DNA from: Hydnum rufescens UP504
Lineage: Eukaryota > Basidiomycota > Agaricomycetes > Cantharellales > Hydnaceae
Direction: 5' to 3'
Length of the DNA: 64,000 nt
Assembly (NCBI GenBank): GCA_014904985.1
Contig: MU128930.1
Coordinates: 124,001 to 188,000, forward strand
Made by a program: the position numbers and the translations under genes. The stretch's first letter is position 1; every line of letters starts with the position of its first letter. This document shows, piece by piece, positions 1 through 11,434 of the stretch. The notes beneath the pieces are model-generated. The model ran no database searches, was not told the origin of the DNA, and saw only the letters and a list, made by a program, of their open reading frames with translations.

Positions 1-3000
1 CACCCCGTTCTCGAAGATGGTAGGTGCGCTAAAGTCAATGCAACAACATCAGTGCACGAACTAATCTCTGGTAGAGATATAATGGAAAATACGGACATCC
101 TTATCCTTCGGTTCCGTCATCTTTGACAGCTCCTCGATAATAGAGGCACCAAGTGGGATGTCGTCCTTCATGGAGGATTGACTAATGGACAGCAGACCAC
201 GATCCGCGCGAGATCGATCAACGGCAACACGCTGATGAAAACAAAACAATGAAGGATAATGCAGGCAATTAGCTGTAATTTGAGTACCAATACAACACTT
301 ATTATAGAAAAAGGACGACTTGCCTCACTACGCACATCAGACGCATCCCCTGTCGACCTGCTTCGCCTCCTCTGAGGAGGCCGTTCCTCTATCCTTGACT
401 GCGTTGGTCTAACCGGCTCTTCACGACAAGACATGGAATCGCCCCGCTCCAACCTGCGAATTTCGCGTCTTTTGCTCAGGATAGCATCCTCGCGTGCTTT
501 TATTGCATCTCTTCCAGGTAGCGAGGGTTGTCCGGCGTTGATAGTTGGAACTTCGGGGGTGGGGCGTGAGATGGGGATAAGCTGCCAGGATCGAGACCAA
601 ATTCGGATTCATGGAAGGAAGATGAGATTGACAGGTCCAGCGAGATACGAGGCTGTGGAACAGGAGGAAGTGCTTTAGAATTCAGATCGATCATACTACC
701 ACTCATACTACTCGTGCTGAAGGGGTTGAACATGGGTTTTTTCTCCTCCGGTTCGGCCTGTTGCCTCAGTTGATGAGGTGGGTCAACGTACCGATCAGCC
801 CTACTGCTATTCAAAGAACTGGCACGGCTCCCAGGGGGTAGATCGTCAACTATCGTCGGAGGAGAAAGCATAGAATGAACCGAAGGGGTGAATGGGCCTT
901 CCTCCTCAGTCTCTGTCCCAGTCGTCGAAGGGGTTCGCTGTTGGGATGATGGTTCTGGCTCTGGCCCTGGAATCGTCGTCGAAGCACCAGAGAGGAGAGG
1001 TGAAGGCGGAGAAATATTTGGTCGTTTCGTCTGCGCCTCCACAAACACCGCTCGTTCCACGCCCATGATCTCGCCCAGACTCATGTCAGTCATCGTAGAG
1101 AATCGATTCCCCCCAGCAGGATCAGCATCAAGATAGTTGCCCTTGTGATCTTGACTGTCGTAATCAATGGAAGAATCAGGCGTCTCGTCCAGAAAGCTGA
1201 TGTCGTGGCTAAGGCTTCCGGATTCCTCGACAAAACCACGCTCGACGCCTAACATGAGTCTATCAAGCGCTGAGCGAACTTCTCCAAGATCGACGCCTGG
1301 CTTATGTAGGTCAAGCGTGGACGAAGTGGACGTTGGCCGAGGAAGGAATGGCCGGAGTTAGCAAGCTGCGGTCGCTGTTCAGGGGACGGGGACGTGGACT
1401 TTCGTGAAAAGTCGCCAATGGCCCCGCCATGCCCATTTTCATCAAGTGGGAGAAGAGGAAGATGGCGATTTTGAATACTCTGGCCCTGCTGAACATGTTG
1501 ACTACCATCATCCTCCTTTAAGTCGCCGTCGTCATCCTCGTCAATGTCGTTGGGCGAGGTGCGTGTCTTCATCAAACGCCTCTTGACTTCATCCCTGCTG
1601 ATGCGTGGGCTCGCTCTGCCGCTCATGCCGAGGCTACCAGCACTTCCGACGCTACTAAGAGAGGAGGATGCCTCGATCCCGAGGGCGTTGGACACCGCTG
1701 TCTTGGGAAGGAGTGGGGTACTTGCCCTGGAAGCTGCATTTGTGGCCATCATTGTCATAGATCCTGGCTTGCTGGCATCATTGGTACTGAAAGACGCTTG
1801 CTCCTTCCCTTGATACTGCTGCTGGGCATTAAACACAGACCCACTCAGGCCAAGGACGAAAGGACTTGACTCTGCTATATCAGGAAGGATCTGGTGTGAC
1901 TCTCCCAATTTAGATTGCGACCGCAAAGATGATGCGAGTTTCGAGGAGGGGGAGAGGGAGAGGGGCTCAAGCATCGCACGTTTCGGATTGTCAATTTCGG
2001 TCTAGGCACGATTGCGAAGGGAATTTCAGAAGGATACCGAAAGAAAGGAATCAATGTGTGAAGGCCTGTGGGTTTTCCAGAAAGGGAGGGGGATCTCTCA
2101 CCTCATCATCATCTTCTCTATCGTGACCTTTCTCCGAGGCAAGTGGACGTACTGTGAGACGACGAGCCGGGGATGGAGAAGGCGGGCCTGTGACGAACAA
2201 GTCAGGTTTGTAACCCTCCCCCTTATGCGTTGGAGTGACAACCGAAGTCACAGGGGCGGACACAGGGGTGGTCGGCTCGTCCGCGCGTGCCAAGATAGTA
2301 CCCACAAAACCCTCGCCTATGAAGGTCCGATTCCCCTCCGAATGGCCATCGTCTTCCCCTGCATCTGATCTACCCACCCCCTCGTCGTATCCGTCATCAA
2401 AGCCTATATGTTCATCAGGTCGGTGCTCTTCGTGATCGTCGACCCCAATCTCGTCAGGGGAATAAAGGCGTCTAGGGCCATTCGGATCATAATCAACTTC
2501 ATTGTCGCTCTGCACCCATGCTGGGGTCGCAGGCCCGTCGTCATCATCATCGCTATCGTCGTCATTCTCTTCGTGATCCCCATCGACGCCCTCGTCTGGG
2601 AACTCGATACTGCTACCTACCTCGAATTCGTCCGTATCGAACACAATGACATCACACCGTTCATCAAATGTGACTGTCTTTCTTCGAGCACGTTTTGGGA
2701 AGTGAAGACCGTTTGAAGAGGATGAGGAAGATCGTGGACCGTGAGGACGCTTGGAAACGAGGTTTGAGCGGGCAGGGAAAGGGTTCGATATTGCGGAGGG
2801 ACGCGATTCTGCGGAGAGAGTGGATTCAATGAACTGGGCTGAGGAATTCAAGGCCGTAGGGGCAATCGTAGGGATGCGAGAAGGTATTAGAGATGCATTG
2901 ACGCGTGCAGCCGGTGGTTTCTGGGGTTCAGACGATGTGGTTTCCGGATCGATAGAGGAGCGTGGTGATACTACTGCCGATCCTAAGGAGGGAGTGCCAG

Positions 3001-3597
3001 TGCCACCCAGAAAAGGACTCTTACTAACATACTCCGCTTTGACGAGGCTCTGAAGGCCTTTGCTCTGGCGCCGCTTGATAGCAGATGGATGTTCGAGAGA
3101 GAGGGAAGATAAGGAGGACGGAGGGGCGTTTTCGCTGGGCGGGGAAAAGTTCCGTTTGGCACGTCGTTCGAGACTAGCCTTGCGTTCTACGCTTGTGCGT
3201 CTGCTAGTGCTTGCCGGAGCAGTGGCTGAGGGTATTTTACTTGGGCGTGGGGAAAGTGGAGTAGGAGGGGAGGCAAGTTTAAAAGGGGAATTGCTAACGA
3301 GACTGTTGTTACGGACGTGGCTAAAGGAGGAAGAGGTGCGCCTGACAGGTGTTAGCGCACCCCAGCACTTGCGTGTTGGTGGAATGCCCGTCTTGGATTG
3401 TTGGTGTGTGATGGCAAATCACTGTCACGTTTCTGAATGCGCAGAGGAGACCAGCTGGAAGTGTTGCTTGCAAGAATGGTAGACTTGACGTTGTCAGGCC
3501 TGAATGTTGAACGGGAAGCAAGGGCACCACCGGGCGAGATGGAAACGCTAGCAATAGTACCGCGAGCCCCCGGCGTCTCTGGGGTGTTTATACTCAT
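1..3597 (-). CDS. Bud4/anillin-like septation protein, 5' part (cut by window edge)
   Basis: A long multi-exon gene read from right to left, starting at the ATG at 3597 (residues MSINTPETPG) and running off the left edge. The visible protein is mostly disordered and Ser/Pro-rich. Recognisable blocks are an LTPVRRTSS segment near 3350, KTVTFDERCDV followed by an acidic Asp/Glu run near 2640-2500, GRASPRISRDEVKRRL near 1600, and PRISLDLSISSSFHESEF near 650. Near the edge (about 200-80) comes a stretch ending in KDVRIFHY. These blocks resemble, from memory, basidiomycete homologues of Bud4, an anillin-related scaffold that organises septins at the bud neck or septum. The C-terminal anillin and PH domains would lie outside the window. 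Reading passes through at least four exons. The exon joins near 1300 and 500 are uncertain, and there is a one-base frame break near 3355. Another disordered cell-cortex protein is possible. Confidence 0.5.
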
Positions 3598-3703
3598 TGG
3601 GGAGGACAAATGCACTAATCTTGCGCCTCAAGGGACCGGAAGGATGTTGATGGAGCAGGTTTGTTTACGCATTTTCGGGCCAAATAAGAGACAACACACT
3701 GCA

Positions 3704-5088
3704 ATGAGTGCCAAAATACACACCCAGGCGTCCAATCGAGCCAGTAAGGTAAACAAACCGGGGAAAAGGGAAAGGCGGCTCTTCGAGCCAGCGGCCAGGA
3801 TGATCGTAAGATCGTCTTCAAGAACGTCCTCGATAACCCCCTAACCCTGGACTGGCCACACATCCCGCTCAACGTCCAGAACAATATTCTTGCAGCCCTT
3901 ATTGAACTAATTGCTCAGTCGGACATATCTTCCTTTCACCGTCAACGTGAACGCAAGAGTCGCAAGAAAAAGGCCAAGAAAGCTGTGGACATAACCGCAT
4001 CGCAATCGGCCTTGCCGGTGTCGGAACCCACGTATGTAGTGAGAAGGAAACGCAAGGCACCCGAAGAGGATCCCCTCGATCATGACACTTCTCCCTCGAA
4101 GAAACGGAAACAAATGGATGGCAATGCTGCTGCCATCGGGCACCCCGTTGATTCCCCGATACCACCCCCCGAGCTCCTCTCTCATTTAACATTTGGTATA
4201 AACCAAGTCACCAAGCGCCTCGAGGCCCAGACACTCGCGTACCGTCATTCGAAGATACCTGCATCCCAATCCGCAACCAAGGCCAAACATTTATCGCCAA
4301 TACACCTTGTGTTCGTGTGCAGGCACGACGTCAATCCGCCTTCCCTGTATGCGCATCTCCCCATGCTTGTGGCTGTGTGCAACGCCTCTAGACCATCCTC
4401 TGCACCCATTTCTTCATCCCACTCCCATTCGGAGCAAATAAATCAAAAAGATCCGGATATCCTACTCATTACGCTTCCCAAGGGTGCTGAACATGCTCTC
4501 GCAGAATCTATAGCTCTCAGACGAACTGCTGTGGTTGCTCTTGATGTGCGTCGTTTCTCTCCAGTATTTCCCATGAGCACTAAAATAATTCACCATTTCG
4601 TCCTTCTCCATTTGTAGGCATCGACACCAAACAATTCGCGACTTCTTTCTTTCCTCTCCTCCATTCCAATCCTGCAGGCCCCGTGGCTGATTCCTCCCGT
4701 TGGACCCATCGCGGCCCAATCTCCCTCCGGATCTCTCCATGCCGCTGTTACGGAATCCCCAACGGCACCTGAACAATCCCATCACCAACCACTCATCCCG
4801 ACACGCATTAAGCACCTCCGCACCACCGCTCCCGCGGATATGAGACTCGCAAAGGAGCGTAGAACACAAGCACGTGCAGATGTCAAAGCTGCCAAACTGG
4901 CCAAAGCCAAGCCACAGAAACCAACGACGCCAGCAGCAATGTCGATGGGAAGAGCAAAGAAGGGACCGGGACGTCTGGTGGGACCGCGGGCGAGAGTGCC
5001 AGACAGCAACAGAAGGAAGACGAGGGTAAGACCCTTGGGAAACGGAAGGGCAAAGAGAAAGGAAAAGGCAACAGTCGAGGCTAGGTAG
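3704..5088 (+). CDS. POP3: RNase P/MRP protein subunit Pop3 (Rpp38-like)
   Basis: Three exons, 3704-3748, 3799-4545 and 4618-5088, join in phase to give about 420 residues. Exon 1 encodes MSAKIHTQASNRASK. Exon 2 opens with DDRKIVFKNVLDNPLTLDWP, the N-terminal hallmark of fungal Pop3, then carries a lysine-rich stretch and the L7Ae/Rpp38-like core (HLVFVCRHDVNPP, LLITLPKGAEHALAE, ALRRTAVVAL). Exon 3 ends in a very basic tail (PLIPTRIKHLRTTAPADMR, then Lys/Arg-rich), as expected for an RNA-binding subunit. The protein would act in the nucleus or nucleolus in tRNA 5'-end and pre-rRNA processing. Both introns have GT-AG borders (50 and 72 bases). The ATG lies 106 bases from the divergent Bud4-like start, so the two genes probably share a promoter. 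No frame break was seen. Confidence 0.85.
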
Positions 5089-5592
5089 TGGCGGCTAGTC
5101 AGATCACGTATCCAGTGCTTCTCATTACCAGAGGGTGTTAAGTCGATAGAATCATAATAGCCGCATCGTTAAGAAAATGATACATTATGGGAAATCCACG
5201 TTCTCCCCTTGTTTTATTCCCCCTCCAATCCTGCCTGCGAAGTTTGCATGTGTCGCCGACCTAAGAGGCCAGCTTTCGTGGGGCCAATAATGGGGGAAGG
5301 CCAGGGCACTGCCACTAACTCCCCATGTGATCGCTTCGGTCTAAATAATTGCAAACAAAGGTGCCATCTACGAACCCTGAAAATTGATTGCACTCGCGAT
5401 CGCATAAGGCTACTCTAAGGAGGGAAACTATAGCGTTGATTTGGAGCCTGGATGTGCAAAAATGGGCACTGACATCGAAGCCGAAGTCAATACCGTGTTC
5501 GGTGCGCGCTCACTCAGTACAATTAGCCTGGGTCAACCTAATTTCCCCCCCCCCAGAAATCCTCGCTTCCAGCCCTCAGCACAGTAGTACCG
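5089..5592. other. Spacer between POP3 and orphan ORF
   Basis: No complete gene is recognised. It may hold a short 5' exon of the next gene: an ATG at 5462 opens a short reading frame, and a run of ten C followed by AG at 5545-5556 looks like an intron 3' end. I could not find a donor that gives a convincing in-phase join. Confidence 0.4.
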
Positions 5593-6318
5593 ATGCAGGC
5601 CCCCATGCACATATTAGTGGGGACCGCGCTGTCTATCGCCGCACCAAGTATGGTATGGGAACTCGCGAGTGAACTGGTGCAAATAATTACTCAGATCGAG
5701 TTGTACCGGATCGAAACCGTCGAAGATGCTCGTCATATCGTTGCCTCTCATCAAAGTGGGACCGAATACGCGTCGTTACCCAAAGGCCGGCCCAAGACTC
5801 TTGACAAAATTATTCAGGAAGGCCCTGGGCTTCGCGAGAGACTGTTAGCCCTCGCGTATAATATCAAAAAGGAGGTGGGCCATGATCATCCTTGTGTACA
5901 CCTATTATGGCCACCGATGATAATTCGCTCTGCAATCTGTTTGCAGCACATCCGAATACTTGCGAAAGCGGGACGGGATCGAGACGCTGACACTGCTCTC
6001 CTCCTGTATTATCCGCCTCTACCCCCGCCAGGGTCTCAGCCTCCTCCGTCTGGTTCGGCCTTGGACCTCCTCATGCATACGTTTTCGGAGACAGAACGAG
6101 AGTTATACGATAGTGGGCGAGAATCATGTCACAAACTTGAGACGAAGATCCAAAAGTGGAGACAAACGTATATGAAGGAACAATCCAGTCACGACCGAGT
6201 TGCTTACGACGAAGTTTTCGAGCGAGTATTCCCTTCTCGGTTAGGAAGCGTGGAATGCCTTCTCCTGGCGAAAAATGTGGAGAGATTGGTGGCTTCGACG
6301 AAGAAACTACGTGCATAG
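5593..6318 (+). CDS. Uncharacterised 241-residue protein
   Basis: A single open exon of 726 bases beginning MQAPMHILVG and ending KKLRA. I do not recognise a family. The protein looks mainly helical and soluble, with one Pro-rich loop (PPLPPPGSQPPPSG, about residues 141-154), a modestly hydrophobic segment near residues 100-120 and a charged C-terminal half. The frame stays open upstream to an AG at 5555-5556 preceded by a C-rich tract, so a small upstream exon may exist and the true start may be earlier (for instance the ATG at 5462). It stands alone, downstream of POP3 on the same strand and facing the decayed hydroxylase gene. Confidence 0.5.
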   Translation: MQAPMHILVGTALSIAAPSMVWELASELVQIITQIELYRIETVEDARHIVASHQSGTEYASLPKGRPKTLDKIIQEGPGLRERLLALAYNIKKEVGHDHPCVHLLWPPMIIRSAICLQHIRILAKAGRDRDADTALLLYYPPLPPPGSQPPPSGSALDLLMHTFSETERELYDSGRESCHKLETKIQKWRQTYMKEQSSHDRVAYDEVFERVFPSRLGSVECLLLAKNVERLVASTKKLRA

Positions 6319-6694
6319 CCTGTTCTAACACCTGTTCTCGCCTCGGTAGGCCCTTTTTTCATTGATATTCTTGTCTCACATGTACCAGAATATTCCTTGT
6401 AGGGCTCGCGTAGCTAGATATAGGGGTTTGTCCCCCGTGCAGGCAGTACATTGACTCGGCATGTAACCCCTTGTTAGTTAGGCACATATAATACATTCAT
6501 CTGCCCAGGCGCAACTGAGCGCGTTATTATCTGAGAAAGATTCTTCCATATCCTTTACGTCACATGATAAAATATGCTCGCACAACACGGTAGGGGAAGC
6601 CAGATTCTTTCAATTGTTCCAAGTCGAATGTTGGCAAGTCAAAATACACGTTCAAATACACAACGTTGCTTTAAGACTGGGCGAAATGCGCCGA
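6319..6694. other. Convergent spacer
   Basis: 3' side of the orphan ORF and of the hydroxylase relic on the other strand. Nothing recognisable is seen beyond short chance reading frames. Confidence 0.4.
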
Positions 6695-8450
6695 TCACCA
6701 ATCCACATTCTCGTCAACCATCTCCTGACGGGGCTGCATAGTACCAAAAACTTCATCCCATACTCTGGTCTGTTTTCCATAACTGACGGCCAGCCTGTCA
6801 GTTTCTGACCAATCAAGGGTGAGAGATGGACGTTCACATACTTAGATGACTTGGCCCACCCATTGCGGTGATGAAGATCGCTTCGCATGGGTAGATTGAG
6901 TAATCGGTCCTCGCCCTGACGTAAATCAAGGATTTACTGGTCTTCATCAATGAGATCCATACCAAAAAAACGAAGGATGGGACCGGTGATAGGCTGTTGC
7001 TGGTAGACATGGACACCTGAGTGCTCAACGACTTCCAAGTATAATATACACACCGAGGTAATCCACTGGCGCGAGACTATTGATCATAGACAGTTCACCC
7101 CCGGAGCAAGATTCAACTCACCAAAGTAAAGAAATCGACCAGATATGTGGTGTAAGTGAGCATGGGGACAGCGACGAAATAAAGGACCTCTTCCTCATGA
7201 TCTGTAGATGAACATTAAATAAATGATGGAATAGTCGTTCACCAGTCATCAAGGGTACCTGAAAACGAAGCAAGAAGGGAGCTGGGGTGTTTTTTCTTAT
7301 GATGCTAGACGCAATACACCCAAGGGGACGCCTTAGGGTTGGTAGAGGACACTAGGTTATGGAGGTTCTTACGGTCTTGGGGAACCTCCAGAGGAACTGT
7401 GTGGATAGTACCCGAGCAAGGATGATAAATAGGAAGAATTCATGCCTTACGTCAACTTCATACATTGCTCGATGAGTGATGCTTTCAATTGGCATTGTTA
7501 GTAGAAGATTACGTACGTTAAACAAGCGAATTCGACTCACTAATACCAGAAATCCAAAATAATCGTGTAGAGGAACATATGCACAGGCAACCATGGTGTA
7601 ATGTGCGGCATCTCGAAACGGTCATAGGCAGGGAAACAAAAGAACAAAGGGCGGACCATCATGACGAATGCTAAGCCGAGCTAGAATACTCCAGGCGACG
7701 CATCTGGGAATAATGAAGCGACATCATACCATTGTCGATTTTAGGCGCATATCAGGGATGCATCGCGCCGAACTTGGCCAAGAAACCGTGCTTCAACGCC
7801 AGAGCATTCATATGGAACCCGAGCATGGCCATAAATGTGACGAATGCGACAGAATACACTGCCGTGGCCATCCACATCGGTCATGCGAGGTGAGAGTACT
7901 TCATGGATATGTGCTGAATCACCACGGGGGCAATAGCGCGGGGGAATACGAAGACAGTCTTGAATAGGAGAGGGTCGGAGGGAGACACGTCTAGCATACG
8001 CGAAAATATCACTGGCTGGCTTGCCCTCTCGTGGCGTATGTCTTCATCCTTTGAACATATGTTGATACACCACCCAGCCAAGTGGATTGCTGATGATGGA
8101 TCTGCTGGGACCCTTGTGCCAGGTGCTCCTCATGAAGTCTGCCACCATTGGAACAAGAGTGTTCTAGAGTCACTCTGGAGCCACACCGTTGGTTAATGGC
8201 CGCGGCGTCCTTCGAAGATTTGGAGCCAAATTCCAAAGGATCAAGAAATACGGCAGCAGTAGACATGCTTTCGTCACGTCGTCCGGAACCTGGCACGCGG
8301 TTTGTTTTCCTTGCTCATATAGTGACCGCAAATAAGCACGGAGAAAGGTCGGCGGTGGCGACCCCCGGAAACGCCTTGTCGAGATTCAGATCGGGAGTTT
8401 CCAGATACAGCTCCTTATCGATGAGCCTACGGCCGCGGTCGAACGAAATC
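6695..8450 (-). pseudogene. Decayed sterol-desaturase/fatty-acid-hydroxylase family gene
   Basis: Reading right to left, pieces of a membrane di-iron hydroxylase (PF04116-type) can be joined across good introns. The pieces are FPRAIAPVVIQHISMKYSHL (about 7945), a membrane segment near 7850, HITPWLPVHMFLYTIILDFW (about 7590-7540), HRAMYEVD (7474-7451), FLWRFPKT, HHKKKHP (7304-7284), SDLHHRNGWAK (about 6885-6855) and a last exon YGKQTRVWDEVFGTMQP ending in TGA at 6697-6695. The family normally needs three His boxes. Here the first has MYE in place of the expected MHE, and the last lacks its leading His. In-frame stops lie at 7881-7883, 7752-7754 and 7681-7683, with a one-base shift near 7705. 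The N-terminal part (8450-8000) is also broken and less certain. Splice sites survive, so decay looks recent. The upstream limit is approximate. Confidence 0.7.
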
Positions 8451-9020
8451 GTACAGTACACAAGTGTAATTGTAGGACTTTAGGGACATTGTTTAGAACC
8501 GGTCGCCGAGGACATCACAGTGAATACAACCACTCGGCAGCACCAGACCGCTGCACCCTGCACAAATAAGCATCAAAAAGCATGAGGCACTTGATGCTGT
8601 CCGTTGGACCAGACGATAGGTAACTATGGATCAGCAATAAGAGTCGTAGGTACACGTTTTACCCCCATCGCAGGATTAAGCCCGTCAAACTAGGTTTGTG
8701 GCCGTTTTGTGTGAAGTCAGAATCAACGCTGCTGGGCGATCGACCTTAGAATAAATTAGGCGATGGACAATCACGCATGACGATGAGAAACCTAAGTAGG
8801 TGCTCATTATCTCGTAGGGGGACTGCTTTAGCTTTCAGCAGGTATGCGCGACCACGTCCAAGATTCCTGAGAAAACTTATATGCCAAATTGAATACGAAT
8901 TTACCTTCTAGGGCCATGGATCATTCAACATCCTCATCTAGGAGAGCCTCTGGAGATGATTTGGGTGTTCAGGGTCCAGTCCGGCGAATTCCGAGGTCCA
9001 TTCTTACGCGTCGCTGCTAG
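8451..9020. other. Spacer upstream of RPN3
   Basis: Divergent region between the hydroxylase relic and RPN3. It probably holds RPN3 promoter and 5' leader, and perhaps a first coding exon: there is a GTATGC donor-like site near 8842 and a CTAG acceptor at 9020. No other feature is seen. Confidence 0.4.
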
Positions 9021-10809
9021 TCTGACAATGCCAGAACCAAAACCAATCACTTCGGGCCCACCGGCGGCCATCGAAAGGAGGACAAGGACAAGACCATTGT
9101 TGCACCTTTGCCTCCGTCCGCCCTGACTGATATCAAGAACAATGTTCAGCTTATTGAACGCGCGGTGTCCACTTTGGAGCCGCGTTTCACCCACCGAGTT
9201 TTGCGGTCCTTGACTACTCTCCGGAAGCGGTTGGACGCAACGGTTCTGAAAGATGCGCTCGAGGCTGCATATCCCAAAGGTATGAGGTCGTACATTCTTT
9301 CTCTGCCCACCGAATTCGACCTCGCCTGTAGATTCGCCTACTCGAGCAGCTCTTGCCGCATATCTTCCCACGGCCGCTGAAGGCGTAGGAATGGATGTTG
9401 ATGCCTCTTCTGGGCTAACCTCGTCCTCGCCTGTCAAAACCCCCACACCTACTCTGCCGGAACCTAGTCCTGAAGTCGACACTTATTTCTGTTTGTTATT
9501 CATCCTGTACCTCATCGACAACAAAAGCCTGGGCAATGCGATTGAGATTGCCCACCAGACGGCGGAGAAAATCCACACCTGGAATAGACGAACACTAGAT
9601 TCCCTAGCGAGCAAAATATATTTCTATCTTTCTCGAGCCCACGAAATCCAAGGTGACGCTTCAGGGATTCGACCGTCAGTCAAGATTTTACTTTATAAAA
9701 CCTGCATTAAGAACTGACGACATGACGTGCTACTGAAGATTGCTGCTCGCTGCACAACGGACCGCGTCGTTGCGACAAGACGACGACTCCCAAGCCGTAC
9801 TCATCAACTTACTCCTTTCAAACTACCTGTCATACTCCTTGTACTCTCAGGCAGATAAACTTGTCTCCAAGACTACATTTCCCACGTCCGCCGGCAATCC
9901 TCAGCTCGCGCGGTATCTGTATTATCTGGGCCGAATTCGAGCAGTGCAACTCTCATACACGGATGCCCACACACATCTGCAGCAAGCGATTCGGCGAGCG
10001 CCTAATGCCAAGCTCGCCCCTGGGTTTTTTCAGACAGTCCACAAGTTGTTCATCGTGGTAGAACTCTTGATGGGTGACATTCCGGATCGAGGTCTTTTCC
10101 GCCATCCAGTATTGCGGAAGGCACTTGTACCCTACTTACGAATTGTCCAAGGTGGGTACTTGTCAGATTGGTATTCATCGCCTTGCACTCTTGTTCATAT
10201 TATCTTTCGATAGCCGTTCGCACAGGTGACTTGTCACAGTTCCAGTCTGCGCTATCATCCCATGTAGTACAATTCACCCAAGATCAGACCTACAAGCTGA
10301 TTCTGCGTTTGCGTCATAACGTGATTAAGACTGGAGTGCGTTCCCTTTCCCTGGCCTATTCTCTGATTTCCCTGCGCGACATCTGCGTCAAACTTCATTT
10401 GGATTCGGAGGAGGATGCCGAGTATATCGTCGGCAAGGCCGTTCGTGATGGCGTTATCGAGGCGCGTGTTGATCATGCCAATGGGTGGATGCTCAGTCAT
10501 GTCCATCGCCCCGAGGGTGCTGAGGGCATCTATGCGACGTCAGAGCCACGAGAAGTGTTTACGAAGCGTATAGGATTTTGCTTGGATCTTCACAACGAAT
10601 CAGTCAAGGTGTGTTCCCCAAAATGGTTCTCGGGGTCTGGTGTTCATGTGATGTACTCTAAACAGGCAATGCGTTACCCGCTGAACGCTCACCGAAAAGA
10701 ATTAGCTAACGCCGAAGCAGCTCGCGAAAGAGAGAAGGAACTGGCTAAGGAAATTGTGGATGGAGATTTGGACGATGATGGTGATGGCCCTGGGATGTCT
10801 GACTTCTAG
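9021..10809 (+). CDS. RPN3: 26S proteasome regulatory subunit Rpn3 (PSMD3)
   Basis: Five exons join in phase: 9021-9279, 9332-9674, 9739-10151, 10214-10608 and 10666-10809. The protein reads through the conserved Rpn3 landmarks NVQLIERAVSTLEPRFTHRV, LLLAAQRTASLRQDD, NPQLARYLYYLGRIRAVQLS, HKLFIVVELLMGDIP, the PCI-domain part (VRTGDLSQFQSAL, YKLILRLRHNVIKTG, SLRDICVKLHL) and the end AMRYPLNAHRKELA followed by an acidic tail. Rpn3 is a scaffold of the proteasome lid, in nucleus and cytoplasm. The start is unsettled. The main frame is open from 9021 without an ATG, while the ATG at 9028 is in another frame, so either a 5' exon splices into 9021 or one base is missing or extra near 9080. All other junctions are clean. 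Confidence 0.9.
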
Positions 10810-11434
10810 TCTTCCGCCTAGAATGACGGATGTCTCCAGCATCAGGATCATTTGAAATTATCTAATCAATTTTTCCGGTCCTCCAGTACTGCACTTCCTC
10901 AAGCCCAGGGCTTATCGAAATGGCTGAGGCTCGAAAGCCAAGGCTGTGATATTTGGTAGTATGGTCGGCGAGTGCCACCCTGAAAATTAAATTTCGACAA
11001 GCGAGAATCCTCGTCTCAGATCTGCATCCTGCAACACAGAAGCCACCAGGACTTGCGAATATTAATGTGGAAAATTACAAACTATGTTTGAACTGGAGGC
11101 GACAACATGAGGCAGCGGGGAGTCTATCACGAGACCGAGGCACCAACAGTTCCTGTGACTGAGGGATTGCAGGCCGTAATTGAAGTTTTATTCGTGCTTC
11201 TTCAGGGGGGCCTGGTCGTTGTTCGTTCTCTAACGTAATTATAAGTCCGCGTGGGAAAAGAAGAAAAAAAGAACCAATCGGGGATTATCCCACCCGATAA
11301 ACATATGCATATAGAAATCTGGTTCCTTATGAAAGAAATCTCCATGGAACCAAATTTCTTTGCAGATCTGTTCCCGGGGCACCGTACTTCTTCCCCCCAC
11401 ATCAAAGCAAGGACGGCCTGCTCGAGAGCCCAGT
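10810..11434. other. Spacer between RPN3 and MFS transporter gene
   Basis: About 0.6 kb with no recognised gene. It presumably contains the RPN3 3' end and the transporter promoter and leader. Confidence 0.4.

Noticed and set aside
2051..2851. Plus-strand frames opposite the acidic part of the Bud4-like gene
   Set aside because: They are antisense shadows of a low-complexity Asp/Glu/Ser coding region.
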